Assembly (NCBI GenBank): GCA_900541685.1
Contig: UQKM01000001.1
Span: 1 to 64,000, forward strand
Direction of reading: 5' to 3'
DNA length: 64,000 nt
Source of the DNA: an uncultured Collinsella sp.
GTDB taxonomy: Bacteria > Actinomycetota > Coriobacteriia > Coriobacteriales > Coriobacteriaceae
Position numbers and translations under genes: made by a program. The notes under the pieces were generated by a model. It was not told the DNA's origin. It ran no database searches and saw nothing but the letters and a program-made list of their open reading frames with translations. The stretch's first letter is position 1, and every line of letters starts with the position of its first letter. Below are positions 1-8,732 of this stretch, piece by piece.

Positions 1-66
1 CGCACGCAAAGGAAAGCACTTAATGTGCTTTCCGTCTTGCGCAGGACTGTAGAGCGGCAAACTTAA
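1..66 (+). repeat. Partial copy 1 of a long palindromic intergenic element
   Basis: These 66 bases match 17273-17338 with a single difference (position 56). They contain the hairpin GGAAAGCAC-TTAAT-GTGCTTTCC and the conserved 3' segment GCAGGACTGT. In the complete copy at 17228-17364 this core sits between perfect inverted arms; here the left arm would lie before the window. The element lies upstream of the str operon, probably after the preceding gene. Function is unknown: it could be a terminator, a structured RNA or a non-autonomous repeat. Confidence 0.75.
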
Positions 67-177
67 ACAGCGGGCCGCCCGGACCGGGAATCCGCCCCCG
101 CGCACAGAAGGAGATTCCTTTTGTGTAGGCTTTGCGGAAATGTGCTCATTTTGGGATACGCCCGGCGGCGTGGTCTG

Positions 178-206
178 TTGACGGCACAGCTAACGCCACG
201 TATCCT
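178..206 (+). promoter_or_regulatory. Candidate sigma-70-type promoter of the str operon
   Basis: TTGACG and TATCCT are separated by exactly 17 bases and lie about 95 bases before the rpsL start. Just upstream (153-173) is a sequence resembling a motif also found before rplC and rplB. The assignment rests on consensus match and position only. Confidence 0.55.
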
Positions 207-299
207 ATCGAACTGCGTGTTTCGTAGGGGGATGCTGACCCCTCGATTCAAGCCGTTGCACTTTACAGAAAGCTGGAATCATTCGAGAAGGAGTACGCT

Positions 300-677
300 T
301 TGCCTACTATTAACCAGCTGGTTCGCCAGGGCCGTCGTTCCGTGCCCAAGAAGTCCAAGAACGCTGCTCTGCAGCACAACTCCCAGAAGCGCGGCGTGTG
401 CACCCGCGTCTTCACCACGAGCCCCAAGAAGCCGAACTCGGCTCTTCGTAAGGTTGCCCGTGTTCGCCTTGTCAACGGCATCGAAGTTACTGCTTACATC
501 CCGGGTGAGGGCCACAACCTGCAGGAGCACTCCATCGTGCTCGTCCGCGGCGGTCGTGTCCGTGACCTCCCTGGTGTCCGTTATCACGTCATCCGTGGCG
601 CCTACGACGCTGCTCCGGTCCAGAACCGTATGCAGGCCCGTTCCAAGTACGGTGCTAAGCGCCCCAAGGCTAAATAA
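300..677 (+). CDS. rpsL: 30S ribosomal protein S12
   Basis: Encodes uS12 (125 residues, normal length), a decoding-centre protein of the small subunit. The N-terminus PTINQLVRQGR and the loops containing KKPNSALRK and GGRVRDLPGVRYH are characteristic; mutations in these loops are the classical sites of streptomycin resistance in the family. The start is TTG, chosen because AAGGAG lies just upstream and the family begins MPT. First gene of the str operon, followed 74 bases later by rpsG. Confidence 0.97.
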   Translation: MPTINQLVRQGRRSVPKKSKNAALQHNSQKRGVCTRVFTTSPKKPNSALRKVARVRLVNGIEVTAYIPGEGHNLQEHSIVLVRGGRVRDLPGVRYHVIRGAYDAAPVQNRMQARSKYGAKRPKAK

Positions 678-751
678 GCCAGATAACGTTTTGATACTTT
701 CGCCGTGTGCCGTCTTGAGCGCCGCACGGTAGACACTTAAGGAGATTTCAC

Positions 752-1225
752 ATGCCGCGTCGTGCAGCAGCTAATCGTCGTGAGGTTCAGCCTGACGCCG
801 TTTACAACAACCGCCTGGTGACTCAGCTCATCAACAAGGTCCTTCTTGACGGCAAGAAGGCCACCGCTGAGCGCATCGTTTACACCGCTTTCGAGATCGT
901 TGCCGAGAAGTCTGAGGGTGGCGACGCTCTCGCTACCTTCAAGAAGGCTATGGACAACGTCAAGCCCACGCTCGAGGTTAAGCCCAAGCGTGTCGGCGGC
1001 GCTACCTATCAGGTCCCGATGGAGGTCAACTCCCGTCGTTCCACCGCTCTGGGTATCCGCTGGATCGTCAACTTCTCCCGCGCTCGCAAGGAGAAGACCA
1101 TGGCCGAGCGTCTCGCCAACGAGATCCTCGACGCCTCCAACGGCCTGGGCGCTTCCGTCAAGAAGCGTGAGGACGTCTTCAAGATGGCCGAGGCCAACCG
1201 CGCGTTCTCTCACTATCGTTGGTAA
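752..1225 (+). CDS. rpsG: 30S ribosomal protein S7
   Basis: Encodes uS7 (157 residues), the assembly-initiating protein of the 30S head. The N-terminus MPRRAAANRREVQPD, the central VGGATYQVPMEV and RWIVNFSR, and the C-terminal FSHYRW are family hallmarks. An AAGGAG ribosome-binding site precedes the ATG. It lies between rpsL and fusA in standard str order, 19 bases before fusA, and in other bacteria it is the autoregulator of this operon. Confidence 0.97.
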   Translation: MPRRAAANRREVQPDAVYNNRLVTQLINKVLLDGKKATAERIVYTAFEIVAEKSEGGDALATFKKAMDNVKPTLEVKPKRVGGATYQVPMEVNSRRSTALGIRWIVNFSRARKEKTMAERLANEILDASNGLGASVKKREDVFKMAEANRAFSHYRW

Positions 1226-1244
1226 GTTAAGGTAAGGAACTAAC

Positions 1245-3344
1245 ATGGCTAAGCCTAAGTACAAGCTTTCCGATACCCGTAACATCGGCATCATGGCCCA
1301 CATCGATGCCGGTAAGACCACCACGACCGAGCGTATTCTTTACTACACCGGTAAGACCCACAAGATCGGTGAGGTCCATGAGGGCGCTGCCACCATGGAC
1401 TGGATGGTTCAGGAGCAGGAGCGCGGCGTAACCATTACCTCCGCTGCTACCACCTGCTTCTGGAACAAGGACGGCAAGGACTACCGCATCCAGATCATCG
1501 ACACCCCGGGCCACGTTGACTTCACCGCCGAGGTCGAGCGCTGCCTGCGCGTCCTCGATGGCGCTGTCGCCGTCTTCGACGCCGTTGCCGGCGTTCAGCC
1601 CCAGTCTGAGACCGTTTGGCGTCAGGCTTCTACCTTCAACGTTCCCCGCATCGCCTTCATCAACAAGTATGACCGCGTGGGCGCTGACTTCTTCAACGCT
1701 ATCGAGACCATGAAGGATCGTCTCGACGCTAACGCCGTGGCCGCTCAGGTCCCGATGGGCGCCGAGGACAACTTCTGGGGCGTCATCGACCTGGTCACCA
1801 TGACTGCATGGGACTTCAAGGCCGACGAGAAGGGCATGACCTACCCCGAGCCGATGGACGAGATCCCGGCTGAGTTCGCCGACATCGCTGCCACCAAGCG
1901 CGAGGAGCTCCTCGACGCTGCTGCCAGCTTTGACGACGAGCTCATGGAGAAGATCCTCATGGAGGAGGACTTCACCGTCGAGGAGCTCAAGGCTGCTCTG
2001 CGTAAGGGCGTTCTGGCCAACGAGCTCAACCTCGTCTTCGTGGGCTCCGCCTACAAGAACAAGGGCGTCCAGGAGCTGCTCGACGCTGTCGTCGACTACC
2101 TGCCCAGCCCGCTCGACGTTGAGGCCGTCACCGGTACCGATCCGGACACCGGCGAGGAGATCCAGCGTCATCCTTCCTTCGACGAGCCCTTCTCCGGCCT
2201 GGTCTTCAAGATCATGACCGACCCGTTCGTCGGTAAGCTCACCTACGTCCGCGTTTACTCCGGCCGCGCCGAGTCCGGCTCCTACGTTGTCAACGCTTCC
2301 AACGGTCAGCGCGAGCGCCTCGGCCGCATCCTCGAGATGAACGCCGCCGAGCGTATCGACCGTGACGACGCTGCCGCCGGCGACATCGTCGCTTGCGTCG
2401 GATTCAAGAACTCCACCACCGGTGACACCCTGTGCGCCGAGGGCAAGGAGATCGTCCTCGAGAAGATCGAGTTCGCTAAGCCCGTTATCGACGTTGCCAT
2501 CGAGCCCAAGACCAAGGCCGAGCAGGACAAGATGTCCCTGGCTCTGACCAAGCTCGCCGAGGAGGACCCGACCTTCCAGGTGTCCACCAACCACGAGACC
2601 GGCCAGACCATCATCGCCGGCATGGGCGAGCTGCACCTCGAGATCATCGTCGACCGTCTGCTCCGCGAGTTCAAGGTTGACGCTAACGTTGGTAAGCCCC
2701 AGGTTGCCTACCGCGAGACCGCTGGTCACGACGTCGAGAAGGCTGAGGGCAAGTTCGTCCGTCAGTCCGGCGGTCGCGGTCAGTACGGCCACGCCGTCAT
2801 CAAGCTCGAGAAGATGGAGGAGGGCTTCGGCTACGAGTTCGTCAACGCTATCGTCGGCGGCGTCGTGCCCAAGGAGTACATCCCGTCCATCGACAAGGGC
2901 ATCCAGGAGGCCCTGAACACCGGTGTTATCGCCGGCTTCCCGGTCCTCGACGTTAAGGTCACCCTGTTCGACGGTTCTTACCACGAGGTCGACTCCTCCG
3001 AGGCCGCCTTTAAGATCGCCGGTTCCATGGCTATCAAGGACGCCCTCAAGAAGTCCGACCCGCAGCTGCTCGAGCCGATCATGGCTGTCGAGGTCGAGAC
3101 CCCCGAGCAGTACATGGGCGACGTTATGGGCAACCTCTCCGGTCGCCGCGGCAAGATCGAGGGCATGGAGGATCGCAAGAACAGCAAGCTCATCCGTGCC
3201 AAGGTGCCGCTGGGCGAGATGTTCGGTTACGCTACCGACCTTCGCTCCCAGACCCAGGGCCGTGCATCCTACACGATGCAGTTCGACTCTTATGAGCCCG
3301 CGCCCAAGTCCATCGTGGACGAGGTCATGAGCAAGAACGCCTAA
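1245..3344 (+). CDS. fusA: Elongation factor G
   Basis: Encodes translocase EF-G (699 residues, full length). The G domain is clear: AHIDAGKTTTTERIL (G1), RGVTITSAAT (G2), DTPGHVDF (G3) and NKYDRVGADF in the NKxD position; this motif normally reads NKMDR, so a tyrosine replaces methionine. The C-terminal half has domain IV residues GGRGQYGHAVI and the domain V end RGRASYTMQFDSYEPAP. It catalyses GTP-driven translocation on the ribosome. A tuf gene usually follows fusA; here rpsJ follows directly after 60 bases. Confidence 0.98.
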   Translation: MAKPKYKLSDTRNIGIMAHIDAGKTTTTERILYYTGKTHKIGEVHEGAATMDWMVQEQERGVTITSAATTCFWNKDGKDYRIQIIDTPGHVDFTAEVERCLRVLDGAVAVFDAVAGVQPQSETVWRQASTFNVPRIAFINKYDRVGADFFNAIETMKDRLDANAVAAQVPMGAEDNFWGVIDLVTMTAWDFKADEKGMTYPEPMDEIPAEFADIAATKREELLDAAASFDDELMEKILMEEDFTVEELKAALRKGVLANELNLVFVGSAYKNKGVQELLDAVVDYLPSPLDVEAVTGTDPDTGEEIQRHPSFDEPFSGLVFKIMTDPFVGKLTYVRVYSGRAESGSYVVNASNGQRERLGRILEMNAAERIDRDDAAAGDIVACVGFKNSTTGDTLCAEGKEIVLEKIEFAKPVIDVAIEPKTKAEQDKMSLALTKLAEEDPTFQVSTNHETGQTIIAGMGELHLEIIVDRLLREFKVDANVGKPQVAYRETAGHDVEKAEGKFVRQSGGRGQYGHAVIKLEKMEEGFGYEFVNAIVGGVVPKEYIPSIDKGIQEALNTGVIAGFPVLDVKVTLFDGSYHEVDSSEAAFKIAGSMAIKDALKKSDPQLLEPIMAVEVETPEQYMGDVMGNLSGRRGKIEGMEDRKNSKLIRAKVPLGEMFGYATDLRSQTQGRASYTMQFDSYEPAPKSIVDEVMSKNA

Positions 3345-3404
3345 GTTCGAGCTCCCTGTTACGTAATCCGCGAGAGCATCTCTCGCACTCTTTGGAGGTT
3401 TAAG

Positions 3405-3713
3405 TTGGCTACCCAGAAGATCCGCATTCGCCTCAAGGGCTATGATCACGAGGTCGTCGATCAGTCCGCGAAGCTCATCGTCGAGACCGCTCAGAAGACC
3501 GGCGCTCGCGTTTCCGGTCCTGTCCCCCTGCCCACCGAGCGCAACCTGTACACGGTTATCCGCTCGCCGCACGTGAACAAGGACTCCCGTGAGCAGTTCG
3601 AGATGCGCACCCACAAGCGCCTCATCGACATCCTCGACCCCACCTCGGGCACCGTTGATTCGCTTATGCGTCTCGACCTCCCCGCTGGCGTCGACATCGA
3701 CATCAAGCTCTAA
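3405..3713 (+). CDS. rpsJ: 30S ribosomal protein S10
   Basis: Encodes uS10 (102 residues), a 30S head protein that also partners NusB in antitermination. IRIRLKGYDHEVVDQSA and the conserved GPVPLPT and SPHVNKDSREQFE motifs identify it. The start codon is TTG, preceded by TTTGGAGG. In most bacteria rpsJ heads the S10 operon directly before rplC; here it ends the str unit, a strong terminator follows, and rplC is about 14 kb away. Confidence 0.97.
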   Translation: MATQKIRIRLKGYDHEVVDQSAKLIVETAQKTGARVSGPVPLPTERNLYTVIRSPHVNKDSREQFEMRTHKRLIDILDPTSGTVDSLMRLDLPAGVDIDIKL

Positions 3714-3735
3714 GCGATATCGCTCATAGCTTAAA

Positions 3736-3775
3736 GGGCCCCGCTGCCGTTACGGTAGCGGGGCCCTTTTGTTTT
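3736..3775 (+). terminator. Rho-independent terminator after rpsJ
   Basis: GGGCCCCGCTGCCG and CGGTAGCGGGGCCC form a long, nearly perfect hairpin followed by TTTTGTTTT. It ends the str operon and also lies downstream of birA on the opposite strand. Confidence 0.93.
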
Positions 3776-3829
3776 GCATGATGGGTTTGGATCGCCGGGT
3801 AAGGCTGCCGAGCGGCTGGCTGTGGCGAC

Positions 3830-4606
3830 CTACTCACTCAAGGGGCGCAATGACGCTTCCTCAAAATGGAAGGATCGCAAGCCGTCTTCTGTTTCGATGC
3901 ACGCACGACCAAAGCCATCGACCGTTTTAAAGATGCCTCGCGCCAGCTCGTCACCGGCAGGGGAGCGGGCGATAACGTGCTTTCCAATCCAATTGAGGTG
4001 AGCGACATATTCGCCGTGGACGGGCGCGAGCGGTCCGGTGTTTTCTTCCATGGCGTTGAGGCGTTCTGCCCAGGCATCTATAGCGTCTATAACTGCGTGA
4101 TAGACCTCATCGAGGAGCATGTCGACAGCTGGAACGTTCTCGTTAAGGTCCGAGAGACCGATTGCCGGCAGGCCGCCATCGGGCACCTCTTGGGGCGCAT
4201 AGTTCACATTGACACCAATGCCACAGACGGCGAAAGGTTTGCCTTCGTTATCGCGTGCGGCCTCGACCAGAATGCCGCCGAGTTTGCGTCCACGCGCGAC
4301 CAGGTCGTTGGGCCATTTGAGGCCAATCTCGTTTGCAAGACCCTGTTTTTCGAGCGCCTCGAGCACCGCTAGGCCGCTGACGGCAGCAAGACCAGAGTAC
4401 TTCGCAGGATTAACGCATGGACGCAGGACAATCGAAAGCAATAGGTTGCCGGCGGTTGAATCCCACTTGTGGCCGCGCCGGCCGCGTCCTGCTGTCTGAG
4501 CCCGGGCGGCAAGTCCTGTGCCGTGCGGCGCTCCCTGTTTTCCTGCTTCGAGCAGGTCATCGTTGGTCGATCCGGTTACGTCGACTATCGTTAATTTGGC
4601 ATCCAT
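3830..4606 (-). CDS. birA: Biotin-[acetyl-CoA-carboxylase] ligase (no DNA-binding domain)
   Basis: Class I BirA of 258 residues that attaches biotin to the lysine of AccB. The catalytic loop GRGRRGHKW and the KWPNDLV motif are present, followed by the small C-terminal SH3-like domain. There is no N-terminal helix-turn-helix, so this protein cannot be a repressor of the E. coli BirA type. The ATG at 4606 was chosen because AAGGAGGT lies upstream and the longer frame adds a non-conserved leader. It is divergent from the fatty-acid operon that contains its substrate accB, which fits the role. Confidence 0.93.
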   Translation of the reverse strand: MDAKLTIVDVTGSTNDDLLEAGKQGAPHGTGLAARAQTAGRGRRGHKWDSTAGNLLLSIVLRPCVNPAKYSGLAAVSGLAVLEALEKQGLANEIGLKWPNDLVARGRKLGGILVEAARDNEGKPFAVCGIGVNVNYAPQEVPDGGLPAIGLSDLNENVPAVDMLLDEVYHAVIDAIDAWAERLNAMEENTGPLAPVHGEYVAHLNWIGKHVIARSPAGDELARGIFKTVDGFGRACIETEDGLRSFHFEEASLRPLSE

Positions 4607-4698
4607 AACGGCTGCTACCTCCTTAATGAATAAGTGAATAACGCAATGGTGTCGAGAGAGACACAATGTGAAGCCTTTGTCGCATTTGGACAATTTAA

Positions 4699-4764
4699 TG
4701 TTAACACGTTAACAACGACTGAAATGCGCTATCCTCTCTTGGTCGATGTAAACACGTCAACAAC
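4699..4764 (+). promoter_or_regulatory. Repeated operator-like boxes overlapping the fab operon promoter
   Basis: TGTTAACACGTTAACAAC (4699-4716) and TGTAAACACGTCAACAAC (4747-4764) match at 16 of 18 positions, and each contains a dyad around ACACGT. Between them lies TATCCT (4730-4735), a good -10 box whose -35 region would fall within the first box, so a bound protein would block transcription. The second box ends 16 bases before the fabH start, next to the ribosome-binding site AAAGGAGG. The regulator is not identifiable from this window. It is unlikely to be the local BirA, which lacks an HTH. Confidence 0.65.
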
Positions 4765-4780
4765 TCAAAGGAGGTTAGTG

Positions 4781-5740
4781 ATGGGTTTCACGATTCTTGG
4801 AACAGGCTCGGCGCTTCCTAAGCGCAGTGTTTCCAATGACGAGCTGTCCGAGTTCCTCGATACCTCGGATGAGTGGATTTTTACCCGCACAGGTATTAAG
4901 AGTCGCCACGTCTGCACCACCGAGTCACTTGACGACCTTGCCGTAGCGGCGAGCGAGCGGGCACTTCAGGTGTCCGGAATCGACGCGAGCCAGTTGGATC
5001 TGATCGTCTGCTCGACGACGACGGGTGACCACCTTGTTCCCGCCGAGGCGTGTGCCGTTGCTGAGCGACTGGGCGCGACGTGCCCTGCCTTCGATGTCTC
5101 GGCTGCCTGCGCCGGCTTCGTATTTGCGCTCGATGTTGCCGAGGGCTATATCGCCCGAGGACGAGCCAAGCATGTGCTTGTCGTTGCCGCCGAGCAGATG
5201 ACGCGCGCGCTCGACTGGACCGACCGCGCCACCTGTGTGCTCTTTGGCGATGGGGCAGGCGCCGCGGTGATTGAGGCTGGGGGAGACAGCCCCCTTGCCG
5301 TTGAGCTTTCGACGGCGCCCGACGTCGAGACGTTGTGCGTTCCCGGTCTGGTCGGCACCTCGCCGTTTAAGGCCTCCGCAGATAGCGAGAGCGTGCTGTC
5401 CATGAATGGCCGCCGCGTGTTCAAGTTCGGCGTCAACGCGATTTGCGACACGGTCCATAAGCTTGCGAGCGATGCGGGCATTTCGGTCGAGGACATCGAC
5501 CATTTTGTATTCCATCAGGCTAACGAACGAATCCTGAGTCAGGCGGTCAAGCGCCTCGGTGTGCCAGACAAGCGCGTGGTTCGAACGCTGCGGGAGACCG
5601 GCAACATTTCGAGCGCCTGCATTCCCTTTGCGCTTGACCGACTGGCACGCACCGACGCACTGAATGTGGGCGACACCATCGCCTTGGTTGGATTTGGCGC
5701 CGGTCTGGATATAGGTGGCTATCTGCTTCGTTGGAAGTAG
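4781..5740 (+). CDS. fabH: 3-oxoacyl-ACP synthase III
   Basis: Condenses an acyl-CoA primer with malonyl-ACP to start fatty-acid synthesis; 319 residues, typical for the family. The catalytic Cys lies in VSAACAGFVFAL, the His in HQANERIL and the Asn in ETGNISSAC, in the usual order. The ATG at 4781 has AAAGGAGG just upstream; an earlier in-frame start would run through the operator region. First gene of a ten-gene operon that ends with the acetyl-CoA carboxylase subunits. Confidence 0.96.
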   Translation: MGFTILGTGSALPKRSVSNDELSEFLDTSDEWIFTRTGIKSRHVCTTESLDDLAVAASERALQVSGIDASQLDLIVCSTTTGDHLVPAEACAVAERLGATCPAFDVSAACAGFVFALDVAEGYIARGRAKHVLVVAAEQMTRALDWTDRATCVLFGDGAGAAVIEAGGDSPLAVELSTAPDVETLCVPGLVGTSPFKASADSESVLSMNGRRVFKFGVNAICDTVHKLASDAGISVEDIDHFVFHQANERILSQAVKRLGVPDKRVVRTLRETGNISSACIPFALDRLARTDALNVGDTIALVGFGAGLDIGGYLLRWK

Positions 5741-5791
5741 TCGCACATAGGAAATAAAAACGCCCTAGGGCACAACCAAAGGAGAACTACC

Positions 5792-6028
5792 ATGGCAGAT
5801 CAGAAGACCTTCGAGCGCGTTTGCGACGTTATCCGCGAGACCGCTGGCCTTGACGACGTCGAGATGAAGCCCGAGTCCACGCTCGAGGAGATTGGTCTCG
5901 ACAGTCTGGGCACCGTGGAGATCCTCGTCGCCGTCGAGGACGAGTTTGGCATTGAGCTCGATACCGAGGAGAACCCCAAGACGGTCGGCGAGTTCGCCGA
6001 TACGGTCGAGGCGGCATTGGAGAAGTAG
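5792..6028 (+). CDS. acpP: Acyl carrier protein
   Basis: A 78-residue acidic protein that carries the growing acyl chain. The phosphopantetheine attachment serine is in the motif EIGLDSLGTVEI; most ACPs have DSLD or DSLM here. A strong AAAGGAGA site precedes the ATG. It lies between fabH and fabK with only 2 bases before fabK, which suggests translational coupling. Confidence 0.96.
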   Translation: MADQKTFERVCDVIRETAGLDDVEMKPESTLEEIGLDSLGTVEILVAVEDEFGIELDTEENPKTVGEFADTVEAALEK

Positions 6029-6030
6029 AG

Positions 6031-6975
6031 ATGCTCAAGACTCCTCTCTGCGATCTGCTCGGCATCGAAAAGCCCGTGTTCCAGGGCGGTATGGCCTGGA
6101 TTGCCGACGCCTCGCTGGCATCTGCCGTGTCCGAGGCGGGCGGCTTAGGGATTATCGCGGCGATGAACGCCGACGCCAACTGGCTGCGCGATCAGATTCA
6201 CGAGCTGCGCGCCAAGACGGATAAGCCCTTTGGCGTCAACGTTATGCTCATGAGCCCGTTTGTCGACGAGGTCGCACAAGTGGTGATTGATGAGCAAGTG
6301 CCGGTCGTCGTGACGGGTGCCGGCAATCCCACCAAGTACATGAAGGCGTGGAACGACGCTGGCATCAAGGTCATCCCGGTTGTTGCCTCGGTGGCGCTGG
6401 CGCGTCTCGTGGCGCGTCGCGGGGCCACCGCCGTGGTTGCCGAAGGCACCGAATCGGGTGGGCATATTGGCGAGACGTCGACGATGGCACTTGTCCCGCA
6501 GGTTGTCGATGCGGTCGATATTCCCGTGGTTGCGGCTGGCGGCATCGCCGATGGCCGCGGTGTGGCGGCCGCCTTTATGCTCGGCGCCGCCGGCGTGCAG
6601 GTGGGAACACGCTTTCTGGTCGCAAACGAGTGCACCGTATCGGAGCAGTACAAAGAGCTGGTGCTCAAGGCGGGCGACACGTCGACGCGCGCGACCGGTC
6701 GCTCGACGGGACATCCGGTGCGTGCGCTCAAGAGCCCCTTCACCAATGCCTACGCCAAAAGTGAGGCGGCGGGCGCAAGTGTCGAGGAGCTTGGGGCCAT
6801 GGGCACGGGTGCTCTTCGCAAGGCCGCCAAGGACGGTAATTACGAAGAGGGTTCGTATCTGTGCGGACAGATTGCCGGCATGGTCAACGAGCGCCAGAGT
6901 GCGTGCGAAATCGTTGACGACCTGGTCGATGGCGCCGAACACGTCCTGAAGGGTGCGTGCGCATGGGTAGCGTAG
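6031..6975 (+). CDS. fabK: Enoyl-ACP reductase II (FMN-dependent)
   Basis: A TIM-barrel flavoprotein of the nitronate monooxygenase/FabK family (314 residues) that reduces enoyl-ACP in the last step of each elongation cycle. The N-terminus CDLLGIEKPVFQGGMAW, the glycine-rich GGLGIIAAMNA, and the internal EGTESGGHIGE and AAGGIADGRGVAAA phosphate-binding segments are typical. No FabI-like gene is in the operon, so FabK is likely the working reductase, as in several Gram-positive bacteria. Its stop codon overlaps the start of fabD. Confidence 0.95.
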   Translation: MLKTPLCDLLGIEKPVFQGGMAWIADASLASAVSEAGGLGIIAAMNADANWLRDQIHELRAKTDKPFGVNVMLMSPFVDEVAQVVIDEQVPVVVTGAGNPTKYMKAWNDAGIKVIPVVASVALARLVARRGATAVVAEGTESGGHIGETSTMALVPQVVDAVDIPVVAAGGIADGRGVAAAFMLGAAGVQVGTRFLVANECTVSEQYKELVLKAGDTSTRATGRSTGHPVRALKSPFTNAYAKSEAAGASVEELGAMGTGALRKAAKDGNYEEGSYLCGQIAGMVNERQSACEIVDDLVDGAEHVLKGACAWVA

Positions 6976-7889
6976 CGTTTCTGTTTGCCGGCCAGGGTGC
7001 CCAGCACCCCGCGATGGGTGTCGACCTGATCGAGGCATCGCCGGCGGCTGCCGAGGTGTTCGCGATCGCCGACGAGGTGCGTCCGGGAACCAGTGAGCAG
7101 TGCCGGAGCGCCTCCAAGGAGGAGCTCTCGCAGACCGAGAACACGCAGCCTTGCGTGTTTGTTCACGACCTGGCAGCGGCTGCCGCACTGCGCGAGCGCG
7201 GCGTGGTGCCTGCCGCCTGTGCGGGATTCTCGCTGGGCGAGGTCGCTGCGCTCACCTTTGCGGGGGCGTTCGATACGCGAGCGGGCTTTGAGCTCGTGTG
7301 TGAGCGCGCGGCATTGATGGCCGCGGCTGCTGAGCGCCATCCGGGCGGCATGCGCGCCGTCATTAAGCTCGATGCGGCGCAAGTCGAGAACCTGGCTGCG
7401 CAGGCCGGCGAGGACTGCTGGCCGGTCAACTACAACAGCCCGCAGCAGACGGTTGTTGCCGGAGCGCCCGAGGCGCTGCAGGAGCTCGACGTCCTAGTAA
7501 AAGAGGCTGGCGGCCGCGCTATGAAAGTCGCGGTGTCTGGTGCATTTCATAGCCCCTATATGGCCGAGGCGACTGAGGGGCTGGCGACGTATATCCAAGC
7601 CGGCCACGCGCCGTCTTCGCTGCTGATTTCGGTCATGGCAAACATGACGGCGGCGCCCTATCCGGCGGACCCGCAGGCGGCATCGGAGGTGCTGGCCAAC
7701 CAGGTGAGCCATGCCGTGCGCTGGGTTGACACCCTGCATGCGCTGCAGGATCAGGGCATCGACACGTTTATTGAGGTCGGCCCCGGCAAAACGCTGTCGG
7801 GCCTGGTCAAGCGTACGCTGAGCGACGTTCGCGTGTATTCGTGCGAAACGGCTGAGCAGGTCGCAGCTATTGCCGACGAGCTCGCATAG
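6963..7889 (+). CDS. fabD: Malonyl-CoA:ACP transacylase
   Basis: Transfers malonyl from CoA to ACP; 308 residues. FLFAGQGAQHPAMG opens the protein and the catalytic serine is in GFSLGEVAAL (GxSxG); the active-site His is in GAFHSPYM and a GPGKTLSG motif closes the fold. The ATG at 6963 lies inside the end of fabK (13-base overlap); a GTG two codons earlier is an alternative. Overlap indicates coupled translation with fabK. Confidence 0.94.
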   Translation: MGSVAFLFAGQGAQHPAMGVDLIEASPAAAEVFAIADEVRPGTSEQCRSASKEELSQTENTQPCVFVHDLAAAAALRERGVVPAACAGFSLGEVAALTFAGAFDTRAGFELVCERAALMAAAAERHPGGMRAVIKLDAAQVENLAAQAGEDCWPVNYNSPQQTVVAGAPEALQELDVLVKEAGGRAMKVAVSGAFHSPYMAEATEGLATYIQAGHAPSSLLISVMANMTAAPYPADPQAASEVLANQVSHAVRWVDTLHALQDQGIDTFIEVGPGKTLSGLVKRTLSDVRVYSCETAEQVAAIADELA

Positions 7890-7919
7890 TTCACAGGGCT
7901 GCAACCCGAAAGGAATGAC

Positions 7920-8693
7920 ATGGGCAACTTGAACAACGGCGCGCTCGAGCGCAACGACTCACGTCGCGTGGCACTGGTCACGGGCGGCTCGCGGGGTATC
8001 GGCCGCGCCTGCGCTGTCGGTCTGGCGGAGGACGGCTTTGATATCGCCGTCGTCTATGCCGGCAGCGTCGATGCGGCGCGCGAGACGTGCGAAGCCTGCG
8101 AGGCGTCTGGCGCCACGGTGCGCGCATATCAATGTGACGTGGCCGATCCCGCTGCCGTCAACGCGTGCGTGGAAGCGGTCCTCAACGACTTTGGCTCCAT
8201 TTGGGCGCTCGTCAACAACGCCGGCATCACGCGCGATGGCTTGCTCATGCGCATGGGCGATGACGCCTTCGATCGCGTGCTTGATGTCAATCTCAAGGGA
8301 ACATTCAATATGACGCGCGCGCTCACCAAGACCTTTATGCGCCAGCGCGGCGGTTGCGTCGTCAACATGAGCTCGGTCGTGGGCCTGATGGGCAACGCCG
8401 GACAGGCCAACTACGCTGCCTCCAAGGCGGGCGTGATTGGCCTGACCAAGGCGGTAGCGCGCGAGCTTGCGCCCCGCGGCGTACGAGTGAACGCGGTCGC
8501 CCCGGGGTTTGTCGAGACGGATATGACGTCAAAGCTCTCGGAGAAGGTGCGTGCGGCAACCGAGGAGCAGATTCCCCTGAAGCGCATGGCGCGCCCCGAG
8601 GAAGTGGCCGGCGTGGTGCGCTTTCTGGCGAGCGATGCGGCGGCCTACATTACGGGCGAGGTCGTGCGCGTCGACGGCGGAATGGCGATGTAG
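7920..8693 (+). CDS. fabG: 3-oxoacyl-ACP reductase
   Basis: NADPH-dependent short-chain dehydrogenase of 257 residues. TGGSRGIGRACA binds the cofactor, NNAG is the structural motif, and the catalytic triad residues appear as SSVVG plus YAASKAG (Tyr-xxx-Lys). The C-terminus YITGEVVRVDGGMAM is standard for FabG. A GAAAGGAAT site precedes the ATG. Fifth gene of the fab operon. Confidence 0.96.
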   Translation: MGNLNNGALERNDSRRVALVTGGSRGIGRACAVGLAEDGFDIAVVYAGSVDAARETCEACEASGATVRAYQCDVADPAAVNACVEAVLNDFGSIWALVNNAGITRDGLLMRMGDDAFDRVLDVNLKGTFNMTRALTKTFMRQRGGCVVNMSSVVGLMGNAGQANYAASKAGVIGLTKAVARELAPRGVRVNAVAPGFVETDMTSKLSEKVRAATEEQIPLKRMARPEEVAGVVRFLASDAAAYITGEVVRVDGGMAM

Positions 8694-8732
8694 AAACCAG
8701 GGCCGATCAACGGCTTAAATGAGGAGGCCAAG

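Noticed and set aside
121..732. 203-codon frame overlapping rpsL
   Set aside because: Out-of-frame shadow; composition is arginine/serine-rich as expected for frame-shifted GC-rich genes.
1227..3614. 795-codon frame antiparallel to fusA
   Set aside because: Mirror frame caused by high GC third positions in a highly expressed gene; it has no family features and fusA is certain.
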